From Verrucomicrobiota bacterium (GTDB lineage Bacteria > Verrucomicrobiota > Verrucomicrobiia > Opitutales > Opitutaceae), in assembly GCA_023386835.1 (NCBI GenBank), contig JAEWIY010000107.1, positions 11,548 through 75,547 of the forward strand: DNA of 64,000 bases. The letters run 5' to 3'. The notes beneath the pieces are model-generated. The model was not told the DNA's origin and did not search any database. It was given only the letters and a program-made list of their open reading frames with translations. The translations under genes and the position numbers were made by a program. Within the stretch, counting starts at the first letter, position 1; each line of letters opens with the position of its first letter. Below, piece after piece: positions 63,456 through 64,000 of this stretch.

Positions 63456-64000
63456 TCAGCGCAGGAAGTCCGGCAGGTTGACGCGCAGGACACTCGCGAC
63501 CGGCGTGCCGTTTTCCAGCGCCGGCAGGAAACGGGTGCGCGTCAACACGTCGCGCGTCAGCCCGACGACGCGCAGGGGTTCGCCATTGCCATCGAGCACC
63601 TGCTGAACGCGACCCTCGGGATCGATGTGCAGCTCGGCTATGGGCGGCAGATCACGCGGGTCGAGCCGCGCGCGAAAGTTCGCCGGCGCCGTCTCCCAAA
63701 TCGGCACTGCGTCGACCGTCCTGTCGCGATGGGTTCCGAGGTGATGAGCCATGAGGACGGTGTACGCTTGTTCCTCCGAGACCGTGACGGCCTTGTCCGA
63801 CAGGTTGCTCGCGTACTCCGCTCCATACACATACAAATGAATGCGGGTCTCGACGAGTTCGTAACCTGGGGGCAGGCCCGCCGACCAGAGCCGGACCTGC
63901 CGCTGATTCTGGTCCTCGGTGCCAATCTCCTGGGTGTAGATGAAGCGGTAGGATTTTGTCTGATTTGGCAGCCGGTAGTCCACCAGCATGACGATATACG
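63456..64000 (-). CDS. TonB-like C-terminal-domain protein, possibly cut by window edge
   Basis: At least 177 residues; an ATG lies at 63989, but the frame stays open to the window end, so the true start may be outside. No signal peptide is seen in this piece, which supports a truncated view. The C-terminal ~70 residues (ELHIDPEGRVQQVLDGNGEP, TRTRFLPALENGTPVASVLR) resemble the TonB-type closing domain in which a conserved F-x-PA precedes G-x-PV. The upstream part (LPPGYELVETRIHLYVYGAE) is strand-rich and not recognised. Probably a periplasmic protein of unknown function. Confidence 0.65.
   Translation of the reverse strand, partial: YIVMLVDYRLPNQTKSYRFIYTQEIGTEDQNQRQVRLWSAGLPPGYELVETRIHLYVYGAEYASNLSDKAVTVSEEQAYTVLMAHHLGTHRDRTVDAVPIWETAPANFRARLDPRDLPPIAELHIDPEGRVQQVLDGNGEPLRVVGLTRDVLTRTRFLPALENGTPVASVLRVNLPDFLR

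Overview
The window is high-GC bacterial chromosome (roughly 63-66% G+C by eye), densely coded on both strands. I see no tRNA or rRNA gene, insertion sequence, prophage or CRISPR array. The gene content suggests a Gram-negative member of the Verrucomicrobiota, class Opitutia (Opitutus-like): lipoproteins and a TonB-type protein, OleC/OleD-type hydrocarbon enzymes, a tandem amidohydrolase pair, a very large candidate PPi-type PEP carboxykinase, and mostly pyrimidine-rich leaders instead of Shine-Dalgarno sites. This assignment is an inference from protein families.

Layout. 1-2.0 kb: the start of an AspT/YidE-type transporter and a type II NADH dehydrogenase with a cNMP-binding-like C-terminal domain. 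2.1-10 kb: a DUF2959 lipoprotein, a four-PAS/PP2C phosphatase, a sugar ABC importer whose binding protein is fused to a permease, and threonine dehydratase. 10-13.8 kb: a RelE/ParE-like orphan, pssA, dnaN (behind an AT-rich leader with a promoter and a palindrome) and a membrane protein. 13.8-18.7 kb: an envelope protein/lipoprotein pair of unknown function and two RNA methyltransferases. 18.7-23.5 kb: one tightly packed minus-strand unit of an HDAC-like deacetylase, RNase D, OleC and OleD. 23.7-27.2 kb: the 1140-residue candidate PPi-PEPCK. 27.2-30.8 kb: two exported amidohydrolases, one lacking its metal ligands, then a VOC protein and an FKBP prolyl isomerase.

30.8-33.7 kb: a ferrous-iron locus, feoA-feoA-feoB plus a 49-residue Cys-rich membrane protein. 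33.8-39.8 kb: an AbgT transporter and a 1436-residue DUF4011/SF1 helicase with a Vsr-like C-terminus, the best candidate for a defence gene here. 39.8-46.5 kb: the complete F1Fo ATP synthase operon (atpBEFHAGDC, minus strand) with RNA hairpins on both sides of atpE, a short delta subunit and a clear terminator. 46.7-52.7 kb: trmB, a PhoR/PhoB-type two-component system, mnmG and mnmE. 53-58 kb: a TonB-domain protein coupled to a chemotaxis receptor, a Sel1-repeat protein, recA and a DUF486 protein. 58.2-64 kb: a glutaredoxin-like protein, the large subunit of glutamate synthase and a truncated TonB-like protein.

Most of the window is housekeeping. The loci deserving follow-up are the DUF4011 helicase, the large PEPCK candidate, the oleCD unit, the binding-protein/permease fusion, the degenerate amidohydrolase and the hairpin architecture around atpE.
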